DNA of 64,000 nucleotides from Halovenus halobia (GCF_051414135.1 NZ_JBLKOA010000005.1:169704-233703); one strand, 5' to 3'. Shown: positions 41,201 to 49,750, numbered from the stretch's first letter. Numbers and translations are program-made. The notes: generated from the letters alone by a model not told the origin.

Positions 41201-43351
41201 AGCGCAACCGCGCAGGCAACGGTCGAGGCAGATTCGACAACCACGGCCGACGTGACTGTCGAACTACCACCGGAAACTGGCACGCTCGAAGTGAGTGTTT
41301 CCGACCAGGACGGCAACGCACTCGATGCGACCGTCAGCGTCAACGGTCAGTCTGGCAGCACCGACGGCGGTGCTGTGAGCTTCGAGTTGACTCCCGGCGA
41401 CTACGACGTGAGTATCGAGGCTGCGGGTCAGACCGTCACGACGCAGGCGACGGTCGAAGCAGGCTCGACGACAACAAAAAGTGTCACCGTCGAGACCGAG
41501 CAGATTGCCGTCGAAAGTTTCCGTGCGGAAAGCAGCGGTGGATTCATCTCCTTCGACGAGACGAGTCTCGACAGCGCAATCGCGGAAGGACTGTCCTTCC
41601 CGGACGGCTCCGGTGACAGCGAACCGATCGTCATCGAAGCCCAGGTGAACGACGACGGCACGTGGGAGTCGACGACTGTCGACTTCCCGACGCTGAACAC
41701 GGCCGAAGACGGCAGTGGCTTCGACGCCGAAGCGACGGCCCCGAACGGTCTCGAAGGGACGTTCAATCCGACGACCGGCGTCGCCACCGCAGAGGGGACG
41801 CTCAAAATCAAACTGCCGCTGACCGGCGACAGCTTCAGTTTCGACATCGCAATGACCACCGGGGTCAGCAACGGAGCAGCGACCGACGATGGACTCGAAG
41901 GTGCGTTTAACGCCGGCGAAAACAGTGGTTCGCTTACCTTCGTCGACAACGAGTACACGGTGCCGGAGCCGACTGGCAACCAGCTACTCGACACGCAGCT
42001 TGGCCTCCCAATCGAGGAGCCTGGTCTTGCGTGGCTCAAACTGCCGCTGGACGTTGACTTCGAGTCATCGTCCGGACCACAGACTGGCTCGCTCGATGTC
42101 AGCGCCAGTGACCAGAATGGAAACGCACTCGAGGGCGCAACCGTCACTGTTGACGGCCAGACCGCCCAGACTGACGCCAGCGGCGTCGCAACCTTCTCCG
42201 ACCTCGAAACGGGCACGTACGACGTGACCGTCGAGACTGGAGAACAGACCGCCACGACGCAGGCAACGGTCGAAGCAGATTCGACGACCACGACTGACGT
42301 GACCGTCGAACTGCCGCCGGAAACTGGCTCACTCGAAGTCAGCGCCAGCGACCAGGACGGCAACGCTATCGAAGGCGCAACGGTCAGCGTCAACGGCCAG
42401 ACCGCCCAGACTGACGCCAGCGGCGTCGCAACCTTCTCTGGCCTCGAAACGGGCACGTACGACGTGACCGTCGAGGCCGAAGGTGAGAGCGCAACCACGC
42501 AGGCAACGGTCGAAGCCGACGCAACGACGACGGCCGACGTGACCGTCGAGCTACCGGCCGAGACTGGTTCGCTCGAAGTGAGCGTCTCCAATCAGGACGG
42601 TGCAGCGGTCGAAGACGCGGCCGTTAGTGTTGCAGGACAGTCTGCCCAGACCAACGCCAACGGTGTTGCGACGTTCTCGGGCCTCGAATCGGGCACGTAC
42701 GACGTGACTGTCGAAGCCGAGGACAAGAGCGCGAGGACCCAGGCAACAGTTCAGAGTGACTCGACGACGATGGTCGCTGTCGCCCTCGAACTGACCCGGT
42801 CGTACAGCTTCACCGCCACCAACACTGGTGGATTCATCTCCTTCGACGAGACGAGCCTCGACAGTGCTCGTGCGAATGGCATCGCCTTCCCGACAGAAGC
42901 AGAAGACGGCGAGGGAATTGTCATCGAGGGTCAGGTTGAGGGCGACCAGTGGGAATCCACGAACGTGTCGTTCCCGACGCTGACCACGTCCAGCAACTTC
43001 GACGCCAAAGCGACGGCCCCGAACGGGCTGCAGGGGACCATCGACCGCGAGAACAACGAAATGACCGCGACGGGAACGCTCAAAGTGACGCTTCCGCTGA
43101 CCGGTGACTCCTTCAGCTTCGAGGTCACCCTGGTCAGCGAGCTGAGCAACGGCACAGCGAGTGAGGACGGACTCGAAGGCAGTGCAGACTTCGAGAACAA
43201 CCAGGCCACGCTGGTCGATAACGAGTACATCGTGCCAGAAGAGAGCGGCAACGCGCTGCTCGACGGCCAGCTTGGACTGCCGATTACCGAAGAGGAGAGC
43301 GGTATCGCCTGGCTCGAACTCCCGTTCGAGTTCGAGTTTAGCGACGAGTAA
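38255..43351 (+). CDS. Giant repetitive secreted surface protein
   Basis: This acidic protein has 1,698 residues. Arg-rich N terminus and hydrophobic signal (ILAITLLLVAVAGAGIGLAP) are followed by a cohesin-like domain (about 66-225; FTVEAEDTTIESGSSGTVDV). Then comes a beta-rich module A of about 175-190 residues (GGFISFDETSLDSA, WESTTVDFP, GDSFSFDIAMTTGV, LLDTQLGLPIEEPG). Three blocks follow, each of three 80-residue CnaB/carboxypeptidase-regulatory-like repeats (TGSLEVSASDQNGNALEGAT, ASGVATFSGLETGTYDVTVE) plus one more A module. The order is cohesin-A-(BBB'A)x3, with no C-terminal membrane helix or sorting tail. It is probably a cell-surface adhesin or matrix protein; attachment is unexplained. 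A poly-T tract follows the stop. Confidence 0.85.
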   Translation: MWGRHMGARKAVGRRRRYNFTDTARILAITLLLVAVAGAGIGLAPTTATADASVTEAGPQPTTTGSFFFEDEPDFTVEAEDTTIESGSSGTVDVEIEPTEDSGFGAFIPDNERINWFVITVEYNDEKLDFEGVAGSQVGEVEVTENNPGQLTIENGYDFGDYFLDPDEAPATLAELEFSASDNANGEASVTPTEDSNVGWGPPFLKDLSSFQHDVEYKSGTLNVVGSDGGDDGDDGDGSPQTTLSATNTGGFISFGTDSASAARSEGITFPEEGIQIEAEVNDDGTWESTSAEFPAVTTSGIEAEVSAPNGLTGKIDTEENFLTVEGELEVSVLGDAFSFSIAPTTGNSGALSGSADLSAEGGSATVVDNQYIVDDSTGNLLVDSQLGLPIEESGQNWLELPLSVSISQADDGGDEPKTGSLEVSASDQNGGAIEGATVTVDGQTAQTDASGVATFSGLATGTYDVTVEAEGESASTQATVEADATTTADVTVELPPETGSLEVSASDQDGNALDGATVTVDGQTAQTDASGVATFSGLETGTYDVTVEAEGESATTQATVEADSTTTTDVTVELPAETGTLEVSVSDQDGSALDATVEVGGKSESTDSGVATFDLAPGDYDVTVEAAGQSVTTQATVEADSTTTADVTVEVEQVAVESFRAESSGGFISFDETSLDSAIAEGLSFPDGSGDKDPIVIEAQVNDDGTWESTTVDFPLLNTAEDGSGFDAKATAPNGLEGTFNPTTGVATAEGTLKIELPLTGDSFSFDIAMTTGVSNGAATDDGLEGTFNVNKDSGTLAFVDNEYTVPEPTGNQLLDTQLGLPIEEPGLAWLKLPLDVDFESSSGSQTGSLDVSASDQNGEAIEGATVSVNGQTAQTDASGVATFSGLETGTYDVTVEAEGESATTQATVEADSTTTTDVTVELPPETGTLEVSASDQNGNALEGATVSVNGQTTQTDASGVATFSGLETGTYDVTVEAEGESATAQATVEADSTTTADVTVELPPETGTLEVSVSDQDGNALDATVSVNGQSGSTDGGAVSFELTPGDYDVSIEAAGQTVTTQATVEAGSTTTKSVTVETEQIAVESFRAESSGGFISFDETSLDSAIAEGLSFPDGSGDSEPIVIEAQVNDDGTWESTTVDFPTLNTAEDGSGFDAEATAPNGLEGTFNPTTGVATAEGTLKIKLPLTGDSFSFDIAMTTGVSNGAATDDGLEGAFNAGENSGSLTFVDNEYTVPEPTGNQLLDTQLGLPIEEPGLAWLKLPLDVDFESSSGPQTGSLDVSASDQNGNALEGATVTVDGQTAQTDASGVATFSDLETGTYDVTVETGEQTATTQATVEADSTTTTDVTVELPPETGSLEVSASDQDGNAIEGATVSVNGQTAQTDASGVATFSGLETGTYDVTVEAEGESATTQATVEADATTTADVTVELPAETGSLEVSVSNQDGAAVEDAAVSVAGQSAQTNANGVATFSGLESGTYDVTVEAEDKSARTQATVQSDSTTMVAVALELTRSYSFTATNTGGFISFDETSLDSARANGIAFPTEAEDGEGIVIEGQVEGDQWESTNVSFPTLTTSSNFDAKATAPNGLQGTIDRENNEMTATGTLKVTLPLTGDSFSFEVTLVSELSNGTASEDGLEGSADFENNQATLVDNEYIVPEESGNALLDGQLGLPITEEESGIAWLELPFEFEFSDE
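39509..40795 (+). repeat. Higher-order repeat unit 1 (B1-B2-B3'-A2)
   Basis: This is a 1,287-base unit. Two exact 240-base B repeats (start 39509 and 39749) are followed by a shorter variant B (39989) and one A module (about 40217-40795). The next unit starts exactly 1,287 bases later with the same motif actggctcgctcga. Confidence 0.9.
40796..42082 (+). repeat. Higher-order repeat unit 2 (B4-B5-B6'-A3)
   Basis: This second copy of the 1,287-base unit has B repeats at 40796, 41036 and 41276 and an A module at about 41504-42082. The A module is nearly the same as A2 at the protein level. The unit length equals that of unit 1 to the base. Confidence 0.9.
42083..43348 (+). repeat. Higher-order repeat unit 3 (B7-B8-B9-A4), diverged end
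   Basis: This third unit has B repeats at 42083, 42323 and 42563. The last B and the A4 module are clearly more diverged than in units 1 and 2, and A4 is about ten residues shorter. Confidence 0.85.
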
Positions 43352-43362
43352 CGTAGGCGCTC

Positions 43363-43371
43363 TTTTTTTTT
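43363..43371 (+). terminator. Poly-T terminator of the giant gene
   Basis: A run of nine T follows 11 bases after the TAA stop, the usual archaeal termination signal. It overlaps the stop codon of the convergent condensation-domain gene. Confidence 0.6.
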
Positions 43372-44647
43372 AGACGAGTCGCTTTATTTCTCGCTCAAAT
43401 TGCTCGGCGAACCGCGCTGCTGCATCGTTGTCGAGTGCGCTGTACATGTGCCGGACGACGAACCGAACGGTGGTCCCGACGGTGACGACGCCGATACTCA
43501 GCGGTGTCGCCTGCCAAGAGGGCGGCGAGAACCAGACTGTGGCGTCGTCGCCGACTCGCTGTTCGGGAATGCGGCCGAGATTCGACAGGAGCACGGTATC
43601 GACGAGCGCTTCGCCGGGGCCGCGCAACAGCGTCGGCGACTGACGTTTGAGACCGACCGGCGTCGCGTCAGGCACCAGTGCGAGCGATTCGAGCAGCGCG
43701 TCCGCGCGGTCTCTGATCTTGTCTGTCTGCTCACGGACCGTCTCCAGTGCTCGGGCTGGCTGTGTGCGCTGTGCGGCGCGTGTCCCAACGCTCCCGAACA
43801 GCGCGTACATTCCGACGACGTCGTAAAACCACGCTTTCGGCCGGAGATTGACGGGCATGAGTAGGCTAATCTTCCCCGAAGACGTCCCGTGGTCGTCGTT
43901 CCAGCGTTCGACGGCGAGGTGTGCGGCCGTCACGAGCACATCGTTGACCGACGCCCCCGCGGGCCGGTTCTCGAGAAGGGCTTCGGTCGTGTCTGGGTCC
44001 AGCACTCGGTGGACGAATCCCCAGCCAGACCGGTCGTCGTCCGTCTCGGTCGCTATCCTGGTCGGTGGGTCGAAGAGGCTTTTGAGGTGGCTACTCGCCG
44101 CACCCAGCGAGCGCAGACGATCACCCAGTCCTCCCGGACGGCGCTGTTCGACGAGTTCTCGTGCGTCTGCGAGTCCGACCGGTGGATCCGCCGGCTGGTC
44201 TCCTCGATAGCACTGCCAGAGTGTCCCGAGCAAGTCCAGTGCTCCGACGCCGTCTGTCGGGACGTGGCTCGTTGCCAGACAGAGCGTGTCCCCCGAGCGG
44301 TCTCGAACCACGAGCAGTCGAAAGGGCGGTGACTCCCGCAGGTCGATTCGCCCGGAGTAGTGAGTCCTCCGGGCCTCGGCCGCTTCTGACGCGGGGCACT
44401 CGACAATCGGCACCGCCTCGACCGTCTCGGGAATTTCCCAGACGTAGTCCGTATCGAGGGGGTTCGTGTCGCGCATCTGCGCCCGGGCGAGCGGGTGAAT
44501 CTCACAGGCACGGCGAGCGGCGGCGTCGAGTCGGTCACGGTCGATTCGTTCGTCCGTCTCGAGTTCGAGCTGGATGTTCCAGGGCGTAAACATCTGCTCG
44601 ATGTTGTAGATGGCCTCTTCGAGGGGGGTAAAGTGGAGGCTGGACAT
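43370..44647 (-). CDS. Stand-alone condensation/acyltransferase-like protein
   Basis: This 425-residue protein has the CoA-dependent acyltransferase (condensation-domain, PapA/WES-like) fold. The active-site motif HHxxxDG appears as ATSHVPTDGVGALDLL, keeping the second His and the DG. Later marks are GASVNDVLVTAAHLAVERW, SLLMPVNLRPKAWF and DTVLLSNLGRIPEQ. Members join acyl groups to alcohols or amines. No carrier protein, adenylation or polyketide gene is near, so it probably uses acyl-CoA. Haloarchaeal versions are not functionally characterised to my knowledge. It is convergent with the giant surface-protein gene. Confidence 0.8.
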   Translation of the reverse strand: MSSLHFTPLEEAIYNIEQMFTPWNIQLELETDERIDRDRLDAAARRACEIHPLARAQMRDTNPLDTDYVWEIPETVEAVPIVECPASEAAEARRTHYSGRIDLRESPPFRLLVVRDRSGDTLCLATSHVPTDGVGALDLLGTLWQCYRGDQPADPPVGLADARELVEQRRPGGLGDRLRSLGAASSHLKSLFDPPTRIATETDDDRSGWGFVHRVLDPDTTEALLENRPAGASVNDVLVTAAHLAVERWNDDHGTSSGKISLLMPVNLRPKAWFYDVVGMYALFGSVGTRAAQRTQPARALETVREQTDKIRDRADALLESLALVPDATPVGLKRQSPTLLRGPGEALVDTVLLSNLGRIPEQRVGDDATVWFSPPSWQATPLSIGVVTVGTTVRFVVRHMYSALDNDAAARFAEQFEREIKRLV

Positions 44648-44709
44648 ACAGGCTGGTTAATTGTTCTGCGCAGCGACATAAAATAACTCGTCTGTCCACG
44701 GTGGCCGAG

Positions 44710-45090
44710 TTACTCGCCGGTTAGCTCGTCAAGTTTGTCGAAATACGCCTCACGAGGCACCTGATACAGTTCTCGGTAGTCGATTTTACCGTCCGAGAAC
44801 TGTGCGGCGAGTTCGTGGGCCGCCGGTTCAGCCTCCTCGCGGCTGTCGTATGCCTCGGCACTCATCGACACGTCTGGTTCGAGATACAGTTGGACGTACC
44901 ACGATGCGTCGGGTGCCGGCGTGTTCCGGCCCGGTTTCCGGCTAGGTTTGCCCTTGCGGATATGAATCGTTGGCAAACAGGGGGCCGGGTAGGCGTCACT
45001 GTTGAACACGTCCGGCCGGTAGGTCAGAATCAGCTTCTGTGACTCTTCGTTCCAGACCCGCCAGCCCTCGGGAAGTTCCTCGTCGGTCAT
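44710..45090 (-). CDS. DUF5820-family protein
   Basis: This 126-residue acidic soluble protein starts ELPEGWRVWNEESQKLILTY and continues LPTIHIRKGKPSRKPGR, ASWYVQLYLEPDVSMSAEAY, YRELYQVPREAYFDKLDEL. This matches the haloarchaeal DUF5820 family, for which no function is known. It lies 62 bases upstream of the condensation-domain gene on the same strand. It is divergent from the PrkA operon, with about 300 bases between starts. Confidence 0.75.
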   Translation of the reverse strand: MTDEELPEGWRVWNEESQKLILTYRPDVFNSDAYPAPCLPTIHIRKGKPSRKPGRNTPAPDASWYVQLYLEPDVSMSAEAYDSREEAEPAAHELAAQFSDGKIDYRELYQVPREAYFDKLDELTGE

Positions 45091-45205
45091 ACCTAGTGTT
45101 CGTCCCGCTGTGTTATCAGTGGCCGCCCTCGGCCGTGGCTCAGCGGTCGTTTCCCACAGACGGCAGCGTCGTCGGCCTAATAAAAAACCTAGGACTGCCT
45201 ACAGA

Positions 45206-45213
45206 TTTATATA
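45206..45213 (+). promoter_or_regulatory. TATA element of the PrkA operon
   Basis: The sequence tttatata stands out in the 303-base gap before prkA. A transcription start near 45235 would give a leader of about 160 bases. That is long for a haloarchaeon, where most messages are leaderless. Confidence 0.55.
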
Positions 45214-45295
45214 CGCAGAGCACTGCTATATTGTCATAGCATCGGTAGTCATCGACACACACGCGTACAAACCCATCACTGCTTGCTGGGCCCCA

Positions 45296-45397
45296 ATGCA
45301 TGGTATGAATACACATAACAAAACCATGCCGCTGGAGGTGGCCTCCAGCAGTGCCGCGCGGCGGTCGGCCAGCAAGTCACCCACGGACCCACCATGA
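45296..45397 (+). CDS. Possible 33-residue leader ORF overlapping prkA start
   Basis: The frame runs from ATG 45296 through MHGMNTHNKTMPLEVASSSA to TGA at 45395-45397. That TGA overlaps the prkA ATG as ATGA. Two further in-frame ATGs lie inside it. The peptide is basic, Ser/Ala-rich and not halophilic in composition, so any role is probably through translational coupling rather than the peptide itself. It contains the leader hairpin. It is not a proven gene. Confidence 0.35.
   Translation: MHGMNTHNKTMPLEVASSSAARRSASKSPTDPP
45331..45349 (+). promoter_or_regulatory. Hairpin in the prkA leader
   Basis: This is a perfect eight-base inverted repeat, gctggagg-tgg-cctccagc, with a three-base loop, 45 bases before the prkA ATG. 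In RNA it would form a GC-rich stem-loop inside the leader ORF. It could delay ribosomes or bind a regulator. Confidence 0.5.
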
Positions 45398-47463
45398 GTA
45401 AACAGAACACCCTCGAATCACTGAGTCAGGAGTACCGAGAGACGATTCCAAGCGACCTTCGTCGAACGCAATCGTTCGACTGGTACCTCGAAGAACTCCA
45501 GGAGGACCCGAAAATTGCCCGCAGTGCCCACCAGCGCATCGCGGATATGTTCGACTTTTACGGCACCGAATACGACGAGGAGAAAGGTGTCGTCGAGTAC
45601 AAACTTGCCTCGGAAGACCCGCTCGAAGACGGAGAAAACACATTCTACGGCCGTGTGATCCACGAAGCGATCCACGAGTTCGTCAACAAGGTCAAATCCG
45701 GGGCCCGCGGCCTTGGTCCCGAGCGACGAATTCTGCTGTTGCTCGGACCGGTTGGCTCCGGGAAATCCGATTTCGACTCACAGACCCGCAAATACTTCGA
45801 GGACTACACGACCCGTGACCAGGGCCGGATGTACACATTCCGCTGGACGAACCTCTGTGACATTATCGAGGACCAGGACCCCGGCGACGACGTGGTCCGC
45901 TCGCCGATGAACCAGGACCCGTTGGTATTGCTCCCCGAAAAGCAGCGCAAGTCGGTCATCGAGGAGATGAACGAGGCACTGGACGCACCGTACACTATCC
46001 GCAACGAGCAGGCGCTCGACCCGGCCAGTGAGTTCTACATGGACCGACTGCTGGCGTACTACGACGACGACCTGCAGGCGGTGCTGGAAAACCACATCGA
46101 AGTCGTTCGTCTGCTGGCCGACGAGAACAAACGGCAGGCTATCGAGACCTTCGAGCCAAAGGACAAGAAAAACCAGGACGAAACCGAACTGACTGGCGAC
46201 GTCAACTACTCGAAGATTGCCGTCTACGGCGAGTCTGACCCCCGGGCATTCGACTACTCCGGGGCCTTCTGTAACGCCAACCGGGGTATCTTCTCCGGCG
46301 AGGAGCTCCTGAAACTCCAGCGTGAGTTCCTCTATGACTTCCTGCACGCGACCCAGGAGCAGACGATCAAGCCCAAGAACAACCCTCGAATCGACATCGA
46401 CCAGCTGATCGTCGGCCGGACGAACATGCCGGAGTACCGCGACAAGAAAGGCGACGAGAAGATGGAGGCGTTCAACGACCGGACCAAACGCATCGACTTC
46501 CCGTACGTCCTCTCCTACGACAACGAAGCTCTAATCTACCGGAAGATGCTCCGCAACGCCGACCTGCCGGACATCCGGGTCGAGCCACACACGCTAGAGA
46601 TGGCTGGACTGTTCGGCGTGCTCACCCGCATCGAGGAACCCGACGCCGGCAGTATCGACCTCGTCCAGAAAGCCAAAGCCTACAACGGCGAGATCGACGA
46701 GACCGACGACATCGACGTGAAGAAACTACAGGAAGAAGCCGCCGAGAAAGTCGAAATCGGTGAGGGGATGACTGGTGTTTCTCCGCGCTTTGTCGGCGAC
46801 GAGATAGCCGAAGCAATCATGGATTCGATGCACCGCAGTCGGAATTTCCTCTCGCCGCTGACGACGTTCAATCACCTCGAGGACAACCTCGAAAATCACG
46901 GCTCGATTTCCGACGAGATGTTCGAGACCTACTACCGCTATCTCGAACTCGTCCGCGAGGAGTACAAGGAGCGAGCCATCGAGGACGTCCGTCACGCCCT
47001 GGCCTACGACCTCGACGAAATCCAGCGCCAGGGCGAGAAGTACATGGACCACGTGATGGCCTACATCGACGACGACACCGTCGAAGACGAGATCACGGGC
47101 CGCGAGCAGGAACCAGACGAGCAGTTCCTGCGCAGCGTCGAAGAGAAACTCAATCTGCCAGAAGACCGCAAGGACGACTTCCGACAGGAGGTCGCAAACT
47201 GGGTCTCCCGGCGTGCACGCGAGGGCGAAACGTTCGACCCGCAGGATAACGACCGTCTCCGTCGCGCACTGGAACGCAAACTCTGGGAGGACAAGAAACA
47301 CAACATCAACTTCTCGGCGCTGGTCTCCAGTGGCGAGATGGACGACGACGAGCGCAACCAGTGGATCGACGCGCTGATGGAGCAAGATTACTCCGAGGAA
47401 GGCGCGAAGGAAGTGCTCGAGTTCGCCGGCGCGGAAGTCGCCAAGACCGAGATGGAGGACTGA
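45394..47463 (+). CDS. prkA: PrkA-family serine protein kinase/AAA protein, first copy
   Basis: This 689-residue PrkA protein has an N-terminal AAA+ domain with Walker A GPVGSGKS (118-125). The central part has the conserved NRGIFSGEELLKLQREFLYD and DQLIVGRTNMPEYRD. The C-terminal PrkA domain runs from about residue 420, with GMTGVSPRFVGDEIAEAIMD. PrkA proteins have been described as stress- and stationary-phase kinases, and some recent work describes them as ATP-dependent proteases. In bacteria prkA (yeaG) sits with yeaH and spoVR (ycgB), the same set seen here. The next gene begins within eight bases of the stop. Confidence 0.93.
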   Translation: MSKQNTLESLSQEYRETIPSDLRRTQSFDWYLEELQEDPKIARSAHQRIADMFDFYGTEYDEEKGVVEYKLASEDPLEDGENTFYGRVIHEAIHEFVNKVKSGARGLGPERRILLLLGPVGSGKSDFDSQTRKYFEDYTTRDQGRMYTFRWTNLCDIIEDQDPGDDVVRSPMNQDPLVLLPEKQRKSVIEEMNEALDAPYTIRNEQALDPASEFYMDRLLAYYDDDLQAVLENHIEVVRLLADENKRQAIETFEPKDKKNQDETELTGDVNYSKIAVYGESDPRAFDYSGAFCNANRGIFSGEELLKLQREFLYDFLHATQEQTIKPKNNPRIDIDQLIVGRTNMPEYRDKKGDEKMEAFNDRTKRIDFPYVLSYDNEALIYRKMLRNADLPDIRVEPHTLEMAGLFGVLTRIEEPDAGSIDLVQKAKAYNGEIDETDDIDVKKLQEEAAEKVEIGEGMTGVSPRFVGDEIAEAIMDSMHRSRNFLSPLTTFNHLEDNLENHGSISDEMFETYYRYLELVREEYKERAIEDVRHALAYDLDEIQRQGEKYMDHVMAYIDDDTVEDEITGREQEPDEQFLRSVEEKLNLPEDRKDDFRQEVANWVSRRAREGETFDPQDNDRLRRALERKLWEDKKHNINFSALVSSGEMDDDERNQWIDALMEQDYSEEGAKEVLEFAGAEVAKTEMED

Positions 47464-47470
47464 CGGAGTG

Positions 47471-49750
47471 ATGAGTTCCGACGAGTACATCGAGGCGGCC
47501 AACCGCGAACTCGACGAGGCCTACCAGCGCCCGCTGAGCCTCGACGAATACGTAACGCACCTGCTCGAGAACCCACAGCAGGCCGCCCACGCGTCGAAGT
47601 ATCTGCTCAACGCAATCGAGAACGCGGGCACGCGCTCGGTCATCGAAGAGGGCGAGGAGAAGGAGCGATATCGCTTCTTCGACGACCCGTGGAACGACGG
47701 CGAACACGCTATCCTCGGCAATACGGAAGTGCTCAACCGTTTCGTCGACGACCTGCGCTCGATTGCTGCGGGCCGGGGGAAAGACGAGAAGATTCTCTGG
47801 CTCGACGGCCCGACGGCGACGGGCAAATCCGAACTCAAGCGCTGTCTCATCAACGGGCTTCGAGAGTACTCGAAAACCGAGGCCGGCCGGCGGTACACGA
47901 TGGAGTGGAACGTCGCCGGCGTTAGCGACCAGCCGGGGATGACCTACGGTGACGAAGTCTCCTCGGACGAAGACGACTGGTACCAGAGTCCGGTCCAGTC
48001 ACACCCGCTGTCGGTGTTTCCCGAGGACGTCCGAGCGAAACTCCTCGCCGAACTCAACGATCGCCTCGACGACCACATCCCCGTCCGGATGGAAGCCGAG
48101 ATGGACCCATTCTGCCGGGAAGCCTACGAGTACCTCGAAGAGCAGTACCGCCGTGACGGCGTCGCGGACCTGTTTTCGGCCGTGACGAGTCCGGCCCACC
48201 TCCGGGTCAAAAACTTCGTCGTCGACGTTGGCCAGGGCATCGGCGTGCTCCACAGCGAGGACGACGGCCCGCCCAAAGAGCGACTCGTCGGCTCCTGGAT
48301 GGCCGGGATGTTGCGCGAACTAGACTCGCGGGGCCGCAAGAACCCGCAGGCGTTTTCCTACGACGGCGTGCTCAGCCAAGGCAACGGCCTCGTCACGATT
48401 GTCGAGGACGCCGCCCAGCACGCCGATCTACTCCAGAAACTGCTGAACGTTCCCGACGAGAGCCGCGTCAAACTGGACAAAGGAATCGGGATGGACGTGG
48501 ACACACAGTTGATCGTCATCTCGAATCCAGACCTGGAGGACCAACTCAATCAGCACGCCGACCGCAACGGGACCGACCCGCTGAAGGCGCTGAAACGGCG
48601 GCTGGACAAACACCAGTTCACCTACCTGACGAATCTTTCGCTGGAGGCTGAACTGCTGCGCCGCGAACTCACCGACGAGACGACTGTCTGGGACGCCACC
48701 AGCTGGGACCAACTCGAAGAGTGGATCCGCGAACCGGTCACGATTAGCGTTCGTGACAGCAGCGGCACCGTCACCGAACGCGAACTCGCGCCACACGCCA
48801 TCGAGGGTGCGGCGCTGTACGCCGTCGTCTCACGGCTCGACGCCTCTGACCTGCCCGAGGATCTCGACCTGACCGACAAGGCGCTGTTGTTCGACCGTGG
48901 CTACCTGCGCGACGGCGACGAGCGCGTCGACATCGACGAGTTTGATTTCGAGGACGAAGCGACCGACGGGAAACACGGCATTCCCGTCACCTACACGCGA
49001 GACATCATCGCCGACCTGTTGCACGAGGATTCCGAGCGCTTCGACGAGGACCTGCCGGTCGAGGGCGTGATCATGCCACGGGACCTGATCAACGCGATGG
49101 CCGAACGGCTCTCCGACGCACCGGTGTTCTCGAACACTGAGGTCGCGGAGTTCGGCGAACGCGTCGCCCCGGTGAAAAACTACATCTTCAGCCAGCAGGA
49201 GGCTGACGTGCTCGACGCGATGATGCGCGACAAGCGTGTCGACGAGCAGACCGTCGAAGAGTACGTCGAACACGTCTACGCGTGGTCGGAGGGCGAACGC
49301 ATCGAAAACGAGCGCGGTGAACTGGTCGAGCCAGACCTGCTGAAGATGAAAATCTTCGAAATCGAGCATCTGGGTCGGTTCAACGAGGACAACTACACCG
49401 GTGACAAGCCCCACGAGGAGGTCCGAGAGTTCCGCAAAGAGAAGATCATCACGGCACTGAACCGCCACGCGTGGCGCCAGCGCGACGCGGAGTTCCGGGT
49501 CTCTGATGTCAATCCCAAAGAGATTCCGGTCATTCGCGCGGTGCTTGGCACCCACGATTGGGACGATATCAAGCGAACGTTCGAGGATTTCGACCCGCGG
49601 CAGTGGGATAACCCACCGAGTGGGACCGAGACCGCAGACATCAAACGAGACACTATCGAGAACATGCAAGATCTGTTCGAGTACAGCGAGGCATCGGCAG
49701 AGCTGACGAGTCGGTACGTCATGAGCCAGGTGAGTTACAAATGGGACTGA
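47471..49750 (+). CDS. prkA: PrkA-family protein, second copy
   Basis: This 759-residue paralog of the upstream gene has Walker A GPTATGKS (113-120). Other PrkA blocks are SYDGVLSQGNGLVTIVEDAA, VDTQLIVISNPDLEDQLN and a long C-terminal helical region ending with EASAELTSRYVMSQ. It keeps the fold but differs from the first copy in most sites, so the two are likely different subunits rather than recent duplicates. The start was set at ATG 47471; a GTG lies one codon earlier. The 3' end overlaps the YeaH gene by ten bases. Confidence 0.9.
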   Translation: MSSDEYIEAANRELDEAYQRPLSLDEYVTHLLENPQQAAHASKYLLNAIENAGTRSVIEEGEEKERYRFFDDPWNDGEHAILGNTEVLNRFVDDLRSIAAGRGKDEKILWLDGPTATGKSELKRCLINGLREYSKTEAGRRYTMEWNVAGVSDQPGMTYGDEVSSDEDDWYQSPVQSHPLSVFPEDVRAKLLAELNDRLDDHIPVRMEAEMDPFCREAYEYLEEQYRRDGVADLFSAVTSPAHLRVKNFVVDVGQGIGVLHSEDDGPPKERLVGSWMAGMLRELDSRGRKNPQAFSYDGVLSQGNGLVTIVEDAAQHADLLQKLLNVPDESRVKLDKGIGMDVDTQLIVISNPDLEDQLNQHADRNGTDPLKALKRRLDKHQFTYLTNLSLEAELLRRELTDETTVWDATSWDQLEEWIREPVTISVRDSSGTVTERELAPHAIEGAALYAVVSRLDASDLPEDLDLTDKALLFDRGYLRDGDERVDIDEFDFEDEATDGKHGIPVTYTRDIIADLLHEDSERFDEDLPVEGVIMPRDLINAMAERLSDAPVFSNTEVAEFGERVAPVKNYIFSQQEADVLDAMMRDKRVDEQTVEEYVEHVYAWSEGERIENERGELVEPDLLKMKIFEIEHLGRFNEDNYTGDKPHEEVREFRKEKIITALNRHAWRQRDAEFRVSDVNPKEIPVIRAVLGTHDWDDIKRTFEDFDPRQWDNPPSGTETADIKRDTIENMQDLFEYSEASAELTSRYVMSQVSYKWD

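Noticed and set aside
39079..42591. Long minus-strand open frames (331, 409 and 387 codons) opposite the giant surface gene
   Set aside because: They are Ser/Val/Pro-rich mirror images of the GC-rich repeats. They contain no start context and no domain, and the plus-strand frame has clear signal and repeat domains.
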